Under the pieces are notes generated by a model. The model was not told where the DNA came from, searched no databases, and saw only the letters and a program-made list of their open reading frames with translations. A DNA stretch of 38,569 nucleotides. It comes from Balneolaceae bacterium. GTDB lineage: Bacteria; Bacteroidota; Rhodothermia; Balneolales; Balneolaceae. This document shows, piece after piece, positions 28,585-36,988 of this stretch. Within the stretch, counting starts at the first letter, position 1. Each line of letters begins with the position of its first letter. The stretch covers positions 1-38,569 of the forward strand of contig REDT01000177.1 in the NCBI GenBank assembly GCA_007693295.1, read 5' to 3'. A program made the position numbers and the translations under genes.

Positions 28585-29700
28585 TCAAAAAGCTTCTCCT
28601 AACGTCAGGTACAAACCGCTTGTATTTTTTCCAACTGCGAAATCGAGCCGGATATTCGTCGTGTCGCCGGGATTGAGGTTGAAGCGAAGTCCGCCGCCAG
28701 CGGCCCATTTCAAGATGCTGAGGGAGAACTCATCCATGGATGGCCACACTTCCCCCAAACCGCCAAAAAGAGCAAATCCAAACCGGCCCCTGATATGCTG
28801 CCGCCACTCTGCCTGCAGCTGCGCGGAGTGGTTATCCCGAAACCTGCCCTGGTAATATCCGCGCATGATTTCGCGCCCGCCGAGATCTGCAAGATCAAGA
28901 AAGGGTGTTTCTCCTTCGGTGATCTGAATTCGGGTGTGTAGTGCAAATACCGATCTGCTCTCCCGGTCGAAGCTGAAATATTTTCTCGCATCCAGCCGGA
29001 TCTGGCTGTACTGAAAGGAGCTTCCAAACAGTTCAGGATAAAATAGAACGGAGAGTTCCAGGAAGTGATTTTCAGTCGGAGTCATGATACTGTTTCGTCT
29101 GTCCCAGCGCACGGCTCCCCCGATTCCCAATGCGCCTCCTCCTTCAGATCCCGTTAAATCCACAGGTTCAAAATCTTCATCATCCTGATCTGTAAAAACG
29201 AAATCATAGTTTTTATACCAGCGCACTGCGGGGCCGGCATAAAATGACGAACTGAGCTTTTTAAGCGCCATCTGCCTTACGTTGAACATCTTGTACTCAA
29301 CGCTCACTTCGTCCTCAGTTTGTGTTTGCGGCCCTATTCCCCAATAGCGATCGGGAAAGTAGTATGCGAACATGGAGCCGCCAAATATCCACGACTCCTC
29401 AGGCAGAATAAGAGCAGGGGTAAGCTCAATCAGAACCTGATTGTTAAGCGTGTATATAGCTGATAAAATCACATACGACGGGCGCGTATCTGCTCCTGCA
29501 CCTGCAGGCTTAAACTGCTGCATCGCAACCCCGCCAAACATCAGGCTGGTTTCGGGTGAAGAGCCCAAAACCGGAAGTATGGTGAGCCGGTTTGTATAGG
29601 TGGTGTCTGCGACAGTATCAGCCGTAGCCTGGCTGTAAACCGGTAAATGCAGAAAAAGTGCCAGTAATGTTGCCGGGTAAATAATCCGTTGAGAATTCAT
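28585..29700 (-). CDS. BamA/TamA-like outer-membrane beta-barrel protein (surface antigen C-terminal type)
   Basis: Signal peptide; RWDRRNSIMTPTENHFLELS, LGGREIMRGYYQGRFRDNHSAQLQAEWRQHI, GGGLRFNLNPGDTTNIRLDFAVG. Confidence 0.82.
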   Translation of the reverse strand: MNSQRIIYPATLLALFLHLPVYSQATADTVADTTYTNRLTILPVLGSSPETSLMFGGVAMQQFKPAGAGADTRPSYVILSAIYTLNNQVLIELTPALILPEESWIFGGSMFAYYFPDRYWGIGPQTQTEDEVSVEYKMFNVRQMALKKLSSSFYAGPAVRWYKNYDFVFTDQDDEDFEPVDLTGSEGGGALGIGGAVRWDRRNSIMTPTENHFLELSVLFYPELFGSSFQYSQIRLDARKYFSFDRESRSVFALHTRIQITEGETPFLDLADLGGREIMRGYYQGRFRDNHSAQLQAEWRQHIRGRFGFALFGGLGEVWPSMDEFSLSILKWAAGGGLRFNLNPGDTTNIRLDFAVGKNTSGLYLTLGEAF

Positions 29701-29716
29701 GGGTAATTTGATCCAT

Positions 29717-30541
29717 TTAGGTTGTTTGAACCCAGATCTGATGCTCGTTGTTGATGGGTAATGTTTTCACTTTGGATAGCTTCTCTTTCCCAAGCAGTGC
29801 AACCGTGATAACCCCTGCAAGCACGAAAACAGCAGATAACAAAGGCATGGCTTCGTTTTCGATCATATTTACAGAGACATTTAGAAACAGGTGAAACAGG
29901 CTGGCTGCGACAAGGCTTCCGTTTGTGCTGTTACACGCGGCGGTGATCAAAATCGAAAAGGAGATACCGATCAGCATGTACGCCCAGAATGGAATGGTTT
30001 CAAAACCCATACCCGCAAACCAGAGAGGCAGATGCCAGAGTGACCATAAAACTCCTAGTACGACACTCGCCTGAAGTGCACTCATTTTTGATTGCAGCCT
30101 TGGAAGCGCGAATCCCCTCCAGCCGAGCTCTTCACCCATGGCCCCGGTGATGGTAATCAGTACCAGCAGCCCCAGGAATTCGATGGGTTCCGCAAAAAGC
30201 CCGGTTGAAGGTGAATAACCATAGATCATCGAATAGAGGCCGATGACGATGAACCCGAACAAAACAGGGGAGAGAGCCAGAAAATACCAGCCGGGATGCA
30301 TCTTCCATTTCGTCCAGCCGAGGAGCAGATTTTTGATCCCGCCTCTGCGTTTGATTACGAATCCGATGACAATAAAAGCCGCAATATTGGGTACCCACGA
30401 TCCTATGATGAGTAAAAGTTCCAGCGGCAGATCTTCCGCAAGCAATCCGTAATTTTGTGCAACCGGCAGGGCCATCAGCGCCCATGCAAGTATGAAAGCG
30501 ATGAGGAAAAAATAGATCAGGGGTTTGTCAGGTTTACTCAT
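29717..30541 (-). CDS. CPBP family intramembrane metalloprotease
   Basis: EELGWRGFALPRL, VLWSLWHLPLWF, LFHLFLNVSVN motifs. ATG at 30541 preferred over the GTG at 30547 used by the track. Confidence 0.9.
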   Translation of the reverse strand: MSKPDKPLIYFFLIAFILAWALMALPVAQNYGLLAEDLPLELLLIIGSWVPNIAAFIVIGFVIKRRGGIKNLLLGWTKWKMHPGWYFLALSPVLFGFIVIGLYSMIYGYSPSTGLFAEPIEFLGLLVLITITGAMGEELGWRGFALPRLQSKMSALQASVVLGVLWSLWHLPLWFAGMGFETIPFWAYMLIGISFSILITAACNSTNGSLVAASLFHLFLNVSVNMIENEAMPLLSAVFVLAGVITVALLGKEKLSKVKTLPINNEHQIWVQTT

Positions 30542-30548
30542 TTGCACC

Positions 30549-31085
30549 TCAGAGATTTATACCTATTAACAGTTGTGGCACAAAAATGGGGGTATCGATA
30601 CCCTCATCGAACAATGGAGGCTTATTGGTTCTGAATATTCCGAAACCAATGCCGGGAGCCGGCTGAATAAACAGATTCCGGTAGAGCATAAATTTATAAC
30701 CGATCTTGATTTCAGCCCACAGTTCCACACCGCGATAGTACGACTCCGTAACATCCGAATACATCGGGTTATATGCCGGCCACAGCTCCGCTTCAAAATG
30801 CAGATCCTTCCACACATAGTACCGGTAACCGAGAATTAAAGTCATAGCATATGAGGTGATACTACCGCTTTTAAAATTCTGATAAGCAGGTCCAAAGATA
30901 AACTCATGATTTCCTTCCGGTTTGTAACCAATATGAACCTGGTAAATTCTTACAATGGGATAGGTGAGGCTGGTTGCAACACTCCACTCAGAATTTTCTC
31001 CGGTATTCTGAGCCGGGGCAGAATTGTGTGTAACCAACAGAATGCTCAATACAAGAAATATTGAAATAAGTGTCTGCGGTTTCAT
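30549..31085 (-). CDS. Putative outer-membrane protein
   Basis: Signal peptide MKPQTLISIFLVLSILLVTHNSAPAQ and beta-rich remainder. Track start 31127 overlaps the next ORF; ATG at 31085 is more plausible. Confidence 0.6.
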   Translation of the reverse strand: MKPQTLISIFLVLSILLVTHNSAPAQNTGENSEWSVATSLTYPIVRIYQVHIGYKPEGNHEFIFGPAYQNFKSGSITSYAMTLILGYRYYVWKDLHFEAELWPAYNPMYSDVTESYYRGVELWAEIKIGYKFMLYRNLFIQPAPGIGFGIFRTNKPPLFDEGIDTPIFVPQLLIGINL

Positions 31086-31107
31086 TAGTTTAGATTTAGA
31101 GTTTATG

Positions 31108-32598
31108 TTATTCTTTTTCATCAGCATGAATTCTCTCCCAGGATGACTTCATCATGAATGGATCGTCTCCGGTTCTCTGCAGGTTCGCCGTCCAGCGGTA
31201 CGTGGTTGGCCACTCTTTGAACATGGGCACCATCCGGTAGAGAAACCGAAGGGTGAGTTTGGATTCGTTAGGGATCCATCCACCGGACGGAATGAGCTCG
31301 ATATTGATCTCTCCATCTCTGCTTTGAACGCTGTATTCACCCCGTATAAAACCGGTAGTGGGATCACCGGCGATTTCAAACATCCCGGATGCTTCGGCTC
31401 CGGCTCTCAGGGCACCAATATTCGGGAAAGCAGGGGAGAAGCTGACGTTCAGTTCCCGGTGCTTGTATGCGCGTGAGAAGCTTTGGATTTCATAAACGGG
31501 CCCGTTCATCGTCAGTTCATAACGGGTTTCACCCGACATTACCGTATTATTGACCGGTTCATCAAGGGGATGAAGCAGCCCGTCAAATGCCGGGTTCAGC
31601 ATGGCGATGAGCGGATCGGGGCTGTATCGTGCAAACTGGATCCTGGAAAAATCGAGCGGCAGGGGAAAAGAGTCAGGCTCGTGATACCGGTCGCCGATTT
31701 TTACACTCAGGTCTGTATCACTTCGAAGCACGAAGTAAAAGTCATGAAGCAGCACCAGCGGCATGGCTGATGGATTTTCGGCCGCCTGACCCATGGGTGC
31801 GAGCAGTCCGAACGGTTTCCGGGTTCTGGTGCTTCTCTCTTCCAGGTGCAGCTCAATCATGCGCCCATCCAGATCCTGAAATGTGATCTGTGCCTGTGCT
31901 CCTCTCTCTGTAATCTCAAAAATAGCGCCATCCATTTCTCTTTCGAGCATATTTGCCAGCCCCTTGCCCGCAATGTCAAACTTCTCGGGATCAGGATGCA
32001 AGCCGGGCTGGTGGTAGACATCAATCCTGCCATCGGTACGCCAGCCAATCACCAGGATTCCGGTGCCGTTGATATCATCATCAAACGCCTGCGGCTCAAA
32101 ACCCACGTAGAGCGAATCGGGGTCTTTTTCGAAATTGATCAGAAGCAAACGCTCCATGGGGTCGATATCGATCTGAAACGGACTGAAGGTTTGAACACTT
32201 TGCCCGGTGCCTGCGTCTCCGTATCGCTCCTCAAAAGGAGCGGGTTCAGCTATGGAGATCGGCTGCGGGGGTGAATGGCGGAGAAAACCCCCAACCAATA
32301 CCGTCAGGATGATCAAGTTCGGTATGGTGCCAAAACGGGCGTCCTGCCAATAGATAAAGACAAGGATTTGCGAGAGAATGATCCCGATACCGGCTGCGAT
32401 CCACCAGGAATCCAGCTTCAGCAGCCATAAAACCCCGGCGGTTACAAGCATGAGTGCTGCGGCCATCCAGAGCAATCCCCAAGTGCGGGTGATGGGCAGG
32501 ATCAGCGCACTGATCTCTGCCAGCGCGAATGCTTTCACGAAACCCATCAGGTGGATTAAGCCGTGAATGAGGAGGAGGAAGAAAACGATTGCTCTCAT
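31108..32598 (-). CDS. Membrane protein with N-terminal TM domain (LIHLMGFVKAF) and beta-rich C-terminal domain
   Basis: 496 aa; about four N-terminal TM helices, then a soluble region of unknown family. Confidence 0.75.
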   Translation of the reverse strand: MRAIVFFLLLIHGLIHLMGFVKAFALAEISALILPITRTWGLLWMAAALMLVTAGVLWLLKLDSWWIAAGIGIILSQILVFIYWQDARFGTIPNLIILTVLVGGFLRHSPPQPISIAEPAPFEERYGDAGTGQSVQTFSPFQIDIDPMERLLLINFEKDPDSLYVGFEPQAFDDDINGTGILVIGWRTDGRIDVYHQPGLHPDPEKFDIAGKGLANMLEREMDGAIFEITERGAQAQITFQDLDGRMIELHLEERSTRTRKPFGLLAPMGQAAENPSAMPLVLLHDFYFVLRSDTDLSVKIGDRYHEPDSFPLPLDFSRIQFARYSPDPLIAMLNPAFDGLLHPLDEPVNNTVMSGETRYELTMNGPVYEIQSFSRAYKHRELNVSFSPAFPNIGALRAGAEASGMFEIAGDPTTGFIRGEYSVQSRDGEINIELIPSGGWIPNESKLTLRFLYRMVPMFKEWPTTYRWTANLQRTGDDPFMMKSSWERIHADEKE

Positions 32599-32693
32599 TG
32601 CCGTTATCCTGTATTTTTATTCGATTTTCAGGTAAATATCCTGAAATTGCTCTTAGCCTGAGTTCTATTAATATGTCAATTGAGATCCTGAAA

Positions 32694-32861
32694 GTCCCCT
32701 CCTTTCCCACGTAGTGATCCCTACGGGACAAGGAGGGGATTTAGGGGTGGTTGTGCCATGGGCATCCCTTTGGGGGAAAAGGCTATGATTTAATTTTTTA
32801 ATCTATAGCCATGAAATAGTGTAGTGAACCACCCCCGGCCCCTCCTTAAGAAGGAGGGGAG
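32694..32861. repeat. Composite REP-like element, copy 2
   Basis: IR TCCCCTCCTT (32695-32704)/AAGGAGGGGA (32730-32739) and IR CCCCTCCTT (32839-32847)/AAGGAGGGG (32851-32859); long-range pairing GGGGTGGTT (32744-32752)/AACCACCCC (32827-32835). Confidence 0.8.
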
Positions 32862-32898
32862 TTTATTTTTTCAAAATTTTAGAATCGAACTCAGGTTC

Positions 32899-33507
32899 TT
32901 AAAACTTTCCGAATCTCAATCCTACAAAAGAAGTTATCCCGGAGAGTTCAGAATCCCCGGTTCCTTCAAGATTGACCCCACCGGCATACCGGTAAAACAG
33001 CCCTCCGCTTAATCTGAACCAGTGGGTGATATTCAGGTTCAGATTTACACCGGGCTGTAATACAAAGTAACTGTCTGATGTTCGGTTCAGATCAAGGTCC
33101 CGGTCCCGGAATCTCACATTGCCTGATCCTACAAGAGTCTGAATGCTGTAATGAAAAAGCCTATGAGAACGGTTCACATATTCGAGTTCAAAACCGCCGT
33201 AATTTGTTCTCATTTCCGGCGTGCTGATGTTTGAAATAGTCCATCCCGTAGCATCGAAATCCGACTGCGTGCGGTATCTGGCCAGGCCGATATGAACACT
33301 GTGTTCCCCCGGAAAATTAATAACCCAGGCTCCTCGAAGCCCGCGAAGATATGTGGCTTGTCCATTTACAAATGTAACTCCAAAAACCGGAGCGCCAAAT
33401 CCGCCATGATCGATATCGTTTGAAAACAGGGTTTGGGTTTCCTGTGCCTTAGTATCAACAGAAATTGCAGCTACTAATAAAAGGGAAAGGGTTAAAAATT
33501 TTGTCAT
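32899..33507 (-). CDS. Putative outer-membrane beta-barrel protein, tandem paralogue A
   Basis: 202 aa with signal peptide; QTLFSNDIDHGGFGAPV, GFELEYVNRS, RDRDLD, ends RFGKF. Confidence 0.75.
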   Translation of the reverse strand: MTKFLTLSLLLVAAISVDTKAQETQTLFSNDIDHGGFGAPVFGVTFVNGQATYLRGLRGAWVINFPGEHSVHIGLARYRTQSDFDATGWTISNISTPEMRTNYGGFELEYVNRSHRLFHYSIQTLVGSGNVRFRDRDLDLNRTSDSYFVLQPGVNLNLNITHWFRLSGGLFYRYAGGVNLEGTGDSELSGITSFVGLRFGKF

Positions 33508-34124
33508 ATGAATCTTCCAAATTTTAAAGTGATGGTTCCATTAATACCTGAAAAATCGTTGTCAGTAAATCCGGCCCGGCTAATTCCACTTGTCAATCTG
33601 TAGCTCAGGCCTGCAGCAACTCTAAAAAAATCAGTAACGTTGAGTTCAAGGTTTGCACCGGGTTCAAAGACGAAAAAACTGTCGGGTGTATGGTCAACGT
33701 TATCAAAATCCCGGTCTCTGATCATTAACCCGCCGGCTCCGATCAATGACGATGCAGTGAGGTGAACCAATTGATACGACCGGTTCGTGTACTCTATTAT
33801 AAAACCACCATAGGCATTCATGGCAAAATGATCTCGTTCAGAATCCCCATATTGCTGATCCGGTACAAGATGTTCAGTTACCAGTGCATGCCCACCGCCA
33901 CCGAGTGAAATGGCGTGGTTCTCGTCGAAATTAATAATCCAGCCACCCCGGCCGCCAATCCAAACTCCGAGCTCGCCTGCCACATCACTGAATTTTAAAA
34001 CAGGCCCTCCAAATCCACCGTGGGAGACCTCCCCATTGAACAAGGTTTGTGTTTGCTGAGCACTGCCGGTTTGTACAGATAAAATAAAGAGTAGTGAAAA
34101 GAGTGAAAGAGGTATTGATTTCAT
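33504..34124 (-). CDS. Putative outer-membrane beta-barrel protein, tandem paralogue B
   Basis: 206 aa with signal peptide; QTLFNGEVSHGGFGGPV, GFIIEYTNRS, RDRDFD, ends KFGRFI; 4-nt ATGA overlap with paralogue A. Confidence 0.78.
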   Translation of the reverse strand: MKSIPLSLFSLLFILSVQTGSAQQTQTLFNGEVSHGGFGGPVLKFSDVAGELGVWIGGRGGWIINFDENHAISLGGGGHALVTEHLVPDQQYGDSERDHFAMNAYGGFIIEYTNRSYQLVHLTASSLIGAGGLMIRDRDFDNVDHTPDSFFVFEPGANLELNVTDFFRVAAGLSYRLTSGISRAGFTDNDFSGINGTITLKFGRFI

Positions 34125-34255
34125 TGACGTTGGATTGATGAATTATTGTTTGTTTTGACATACGGTTACATAAAAAATGAGTGCAGGTTACTCCATAATT
34201 ATTTTTAAATAAAAACCAGTGGCATATAAACCTCACGCTTACTTGAAATGTATTT

Positions 34256-35092
34256 TCATGTTGTTACCCCTCTTCTGAGGCCGGTGATTCTGCCATCCCA
34301 GTAGGTAAAATCACCCTTCTCAAGATGCCAGGTTGCATTTACATGTCCGGCAATCCTGATGCCATCTGATTCCACATAATCCTTAAGGTTGATGCTGAAC
34401 GGTACCATTTCGTACTTGCCACTGCTTACTTCAAAGGGGCGGTCATTGCTTTCAAAACGGATATATTCACCCTCTTCATTGAAAAAGAAGGTTCCTGTCA
34501 CCTCAATATCTCCATCCCGGAAGGTGCCCCGGGCTGTAAGTGAATCAACCGCTTCCCAGCTCATATACTCCTGCAGGGCGATGGATGGCTCAAGCAGTGC
34601 CTCTGCCAACAGGATTACGGCGCCTCCAAGGGTTACCTCCCGGCTGTGATTGTCGAACACTTTTATGGTTCGGGCAAGCGTGCCGAGCATGTGGCCCTGC
34701 CCATTGTGATACCGGTCCCGGCCTTCAAAAGGTATCACCCAAGCCATGCGTGCATTCATATAGGCCAGCCGTGATCCGCTCGCGGTAAAATTATACTGCC
34801 GGGTTTCCAGCTCTCTCCAGTCCTGATCCGGGCCGAGCTTTATTTTGCTCTCGGCCCAAAGCACCTCGGTTGCAGTGGATATGGGCTGACCCAAAAATCC
34901 GGACGCCCTGAAATACTGCCGCACCGGTTCGGGCAGATGGGCAATTCGTTCCTCTGTAATCAGTCCGGAAACAGATTGCGAAGTTGAAATCAACTCTTCT
35001 ACCTCATCATCAAATACTTTTGCCGGTGAGGTGCAGGCGAACATGGCCGCCATGGCTATGAAAGTGAGGGGGAGTAGAGTATTCATCTGCAC
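34256..35092 (-). CDS. DUF6544-like lipoprotein
   Basis: Lipobox-like FACT; LPEPVRQYFRASGFLGQPIS, NARMAWVIPFEGRDRYHNGQGHMLG, IRIAGHVNATWHLEKGDFTYWDGRIT resemble DUF6544 from memory. Confidence 0.7.
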   Translation of the reverse strand: MQMNTLLPLTFIAMAAMFACTSPAKVFDDEVEELISTSQSVSGLITEERIAHLPEPVRQYFRASGFLGQPISTATEVLWAESKIKLGPDQDWRELETRQYNFTASGSRLAYMNARMAWVIPFEGRDRYHNGQGHMLGTLARTIKVFDNHSREVTLGGAVILLAEALLEPSIALQEYMSWEAVDSLTARGTFRDGDIEVTGTFFFNEEGEYIRFESNDRPFEVSSGKYEMVPFSINLKDYVESDGIRIAGHVNATWHLEKGDFTYWDGRITGLRRGVTT

Positions 35093-35156
35093 TGTGTATG
35101 TGTTTCAGAAAAATTTGGTTTAGCGTGAGTTTGGGATTTGAATTTGATAATGAAAA

Positions 35157-35372
35157 GTCCCTCCTTTTCCACATAGTGATCCCTACGGGGCAAGGAGGGG
35201 CTCCGAGCGCTCCTCTTTTATCCCGCGAAGCGAAACGATTCCCACGGAGTGATTTCCCCGCAGGGATGCCTACGGCAAGGGGTGGTTGGTAATATGCAAT
35301 GAGTTTACATTTCAATTCACAAACCTGAAAATACACAGTTAAACACTCTCGACCCCTCCTTGGAAGGAGGAA
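35157..35372. repeat. Composite REP-like element, copy 3
   Basis: IR CCCTCCTT (35159-35166)/AAGGAGGG (35192-35199) and IR CCTCCTT (35355-35361)/AAGGAGG (35364-35370); left half closely matches copy 2 (agtgatccctacggg.caaggagggg). Confidence 0.78.
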
Positions 35373-35492
35373 AGACTCTTTTCCAATTCTATTTTATCAA
35401 ACTTGCGTTACTTAGCATGATTATAATTTAAGTTACTTTAGAGCTATCCGGAGTAGTGGAAAGTCGGTAAGGAGAGATAGGAGAATCCCTGA

Positions 35493-36692
35493 TTAATCCA
35501 GTATATCAGTCAAGCACTGAATGAATTGATCTATTTCATCAACGGAATTGTAGTAATGCGGGGAGATTCTCAGGATTGAAGCCGCTTTTTTAGCCCTCAT
35601 ATCGATTACCCCTGCGGTTCGTGAAGCTACGCTAGTGTTGATCTTTTGCTTTCGCAGTAAAAGCACCAGCTCTTCCGGTTCTCTTTTCTCAAAAGCAGCC
35701 GAAACGATCGCACACTTTTCTCTCCCATAATCTAAAACGCGAACTCCCGGGATTGCGGCTTTGAGGTTTTCACGGGTATATTCCGCGAGTTCTGCAGCCC
35801 TTTTGCCTGCCATTTCAAGATCAATGCCGTTTGCATAATCAGCTGCTGCGCCCAAACCCAGCAGAAGGGCATATGAAGACTCCCAGTTCTCATAGCGTTT
35901 AGCACCGGGTTCAAGGCGATATGTCTCAGGGGCTGTCCAGGTGGCGCCGTGGGTGTCGGGGAACAGGGGTTCAAGACCTTGATTCAGCATCCGGTCTGAT
36001 ACATACAAGAACCCGATCCCTCGCGGACCCCGTAAAAATTTTCGTGCAGTTGCGGCAAGGAAATCACAATTTAGCTCGTCAACATCAATTGGAAATTGCC
36101 CCACGGCCTGGCAGGCGTCCAGTATAAATGGAACATCCTCGTCGCGGCATATCTTCCCTATGCTAAAAGCATCCTGAATCAGTCCGGAGTTGGTTGGGAT
36201 CCAGCTCATCAACACCAATTTGGGGCGATGTTTTCTGATCAAATCTAAAACAGAATCCGGATCTGCTCCCCCTTCAGGCAGATCCTCTGCTCGAACAATG
36301 TTAATCCCAAATCGAGCGGCGAGGCTTAAGAGCATAATCTGATTTGAAGCATAATCCACATTTGTGGTTATGATCGTATCACCCTGTCGGTATTGAAATG
36401 CGCTAAGCGCCTGAGAGGTGGCAACCGTTGCATTCTCAACGATTGCAATATTGGATGTGGATGAGCCGATCAGTTTGGCAACAGAGCTGTAGCAATCTGC
36501 GATCCGATCTGCCACGGCTTCTTCTGCTTCATATCCGCCGATCTCTGCTTCGAGGTCTATGTGGTTATGGATGGCATCAATTACCGGCTTAGGCATTAGC
36601 GCAGCACCCGCATTATTGAGATGATTTGTGGTGCTGCACCCGGGTGTGTCGCTGCGCCATTTAATGATTTGATCGGAAGATGTAATGGGCAT
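35493..36692 (-). CDS. Aminotransferase class V family PLP-dependent protein (isopenicillin N epimerase/cysteine desulfurase-like)
   Basis: LNNAGAALMP, DACQAVGQFPIDVDELNCDFLAATARKFLRGPRGIGFLYVS with likely PLP lysine. Confidence 0.9.
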   Translation of the reverse strand: MPITSSDQIIKWRSDTPGCSTTNHLNNAGAALMPKPVIDAIHNHIDLEAEIGGYEAEEAVADRIADCYSSVAKLIGSSTSNIAIVENATVATSQALSAFQYRQGDTIITTNVDYASNQIMLLSLAARFGINIVRAEDLPEGGADPDSVLDLIRKHRPKLVLMSWIPTNSGLIQDAFSIGKICRDEDVPFILDACQAVGQFPIDVDELNCDFLAATARKFLRGPRGIGFLYVSDRMLNQGLEPLFPDTHGATWTAPETYRLEPGAKRYENWESSYALLLGLGAAADYANGIDLEMAGKRAAELAEYTRENLKAAIPGVRVLDYGREKCAIVSAAFEKREPEELVLLLRKQKINTSVASRTAGVIDMRAKKAASILRISPHYYNSVDEIDQFIQCLTDILD

Positions 36693-36736
36693 AATTCCTG
36701 GAGTAGTTTGAAGCTGTTGTTATCTGAACAGATAAC

Positions 36737-36868
36737 TTACAGGTCTTTCTCACCAGAATCATCTGAATTCTCATCACTCGTTCCTTTTACAACCATATAG
36801 GATTTCCAGATGCTGAATGCCACAAAAAGCACGATCAAAAACAGAACGATGATCTGAGTGGTGGTCAT
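36737..36868 (-). CDS. 43-aa single-pass membrane microprotein (not in supplied ORF track)
   Basis: Reverse-strand translation MTTTQIIVLFLIVLFVAFSIWKSYMVVKGTSDENSDDSGEKDL*; SD-like AAGGAG 5 nt upstream of ATG. Confidence 0.65.
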   Translation of the reverse strand: MTTTQIIVLFLIVLFVAFSIWKSYMVVKGTSDENSDDSGEKDL

Positions 36869-36894
36869 GGAAGCTCCTTGTGTTTAGAGATAAA

Positions 36895-36934
36895 ACCCCG
36901 GGCCTGCTTCCCTAGGGTTTCAGTCACCGGGGGT
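36895..36934 (-). terminator. Putative transcription terminator downstream of citrate synthase
   Basis: ACCCCGG...CCGGGG(g)T stem with internal CCCTAGGG; on minus strand followed by TTTTAT. Confidence 0.5.
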
Positions 36935-36988
36935 AGCAGTAATCTCTTAAGTCAACATAAAAAACATTTTGGTTCTCAGAATCTCACC

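Noticed and set aside
31483-32274. Plus-strand ORFs overlapping the 496-aa membrane protein
   Set aside because: Antisense to a longer, coherent membrane-protein ORF; no domain features.
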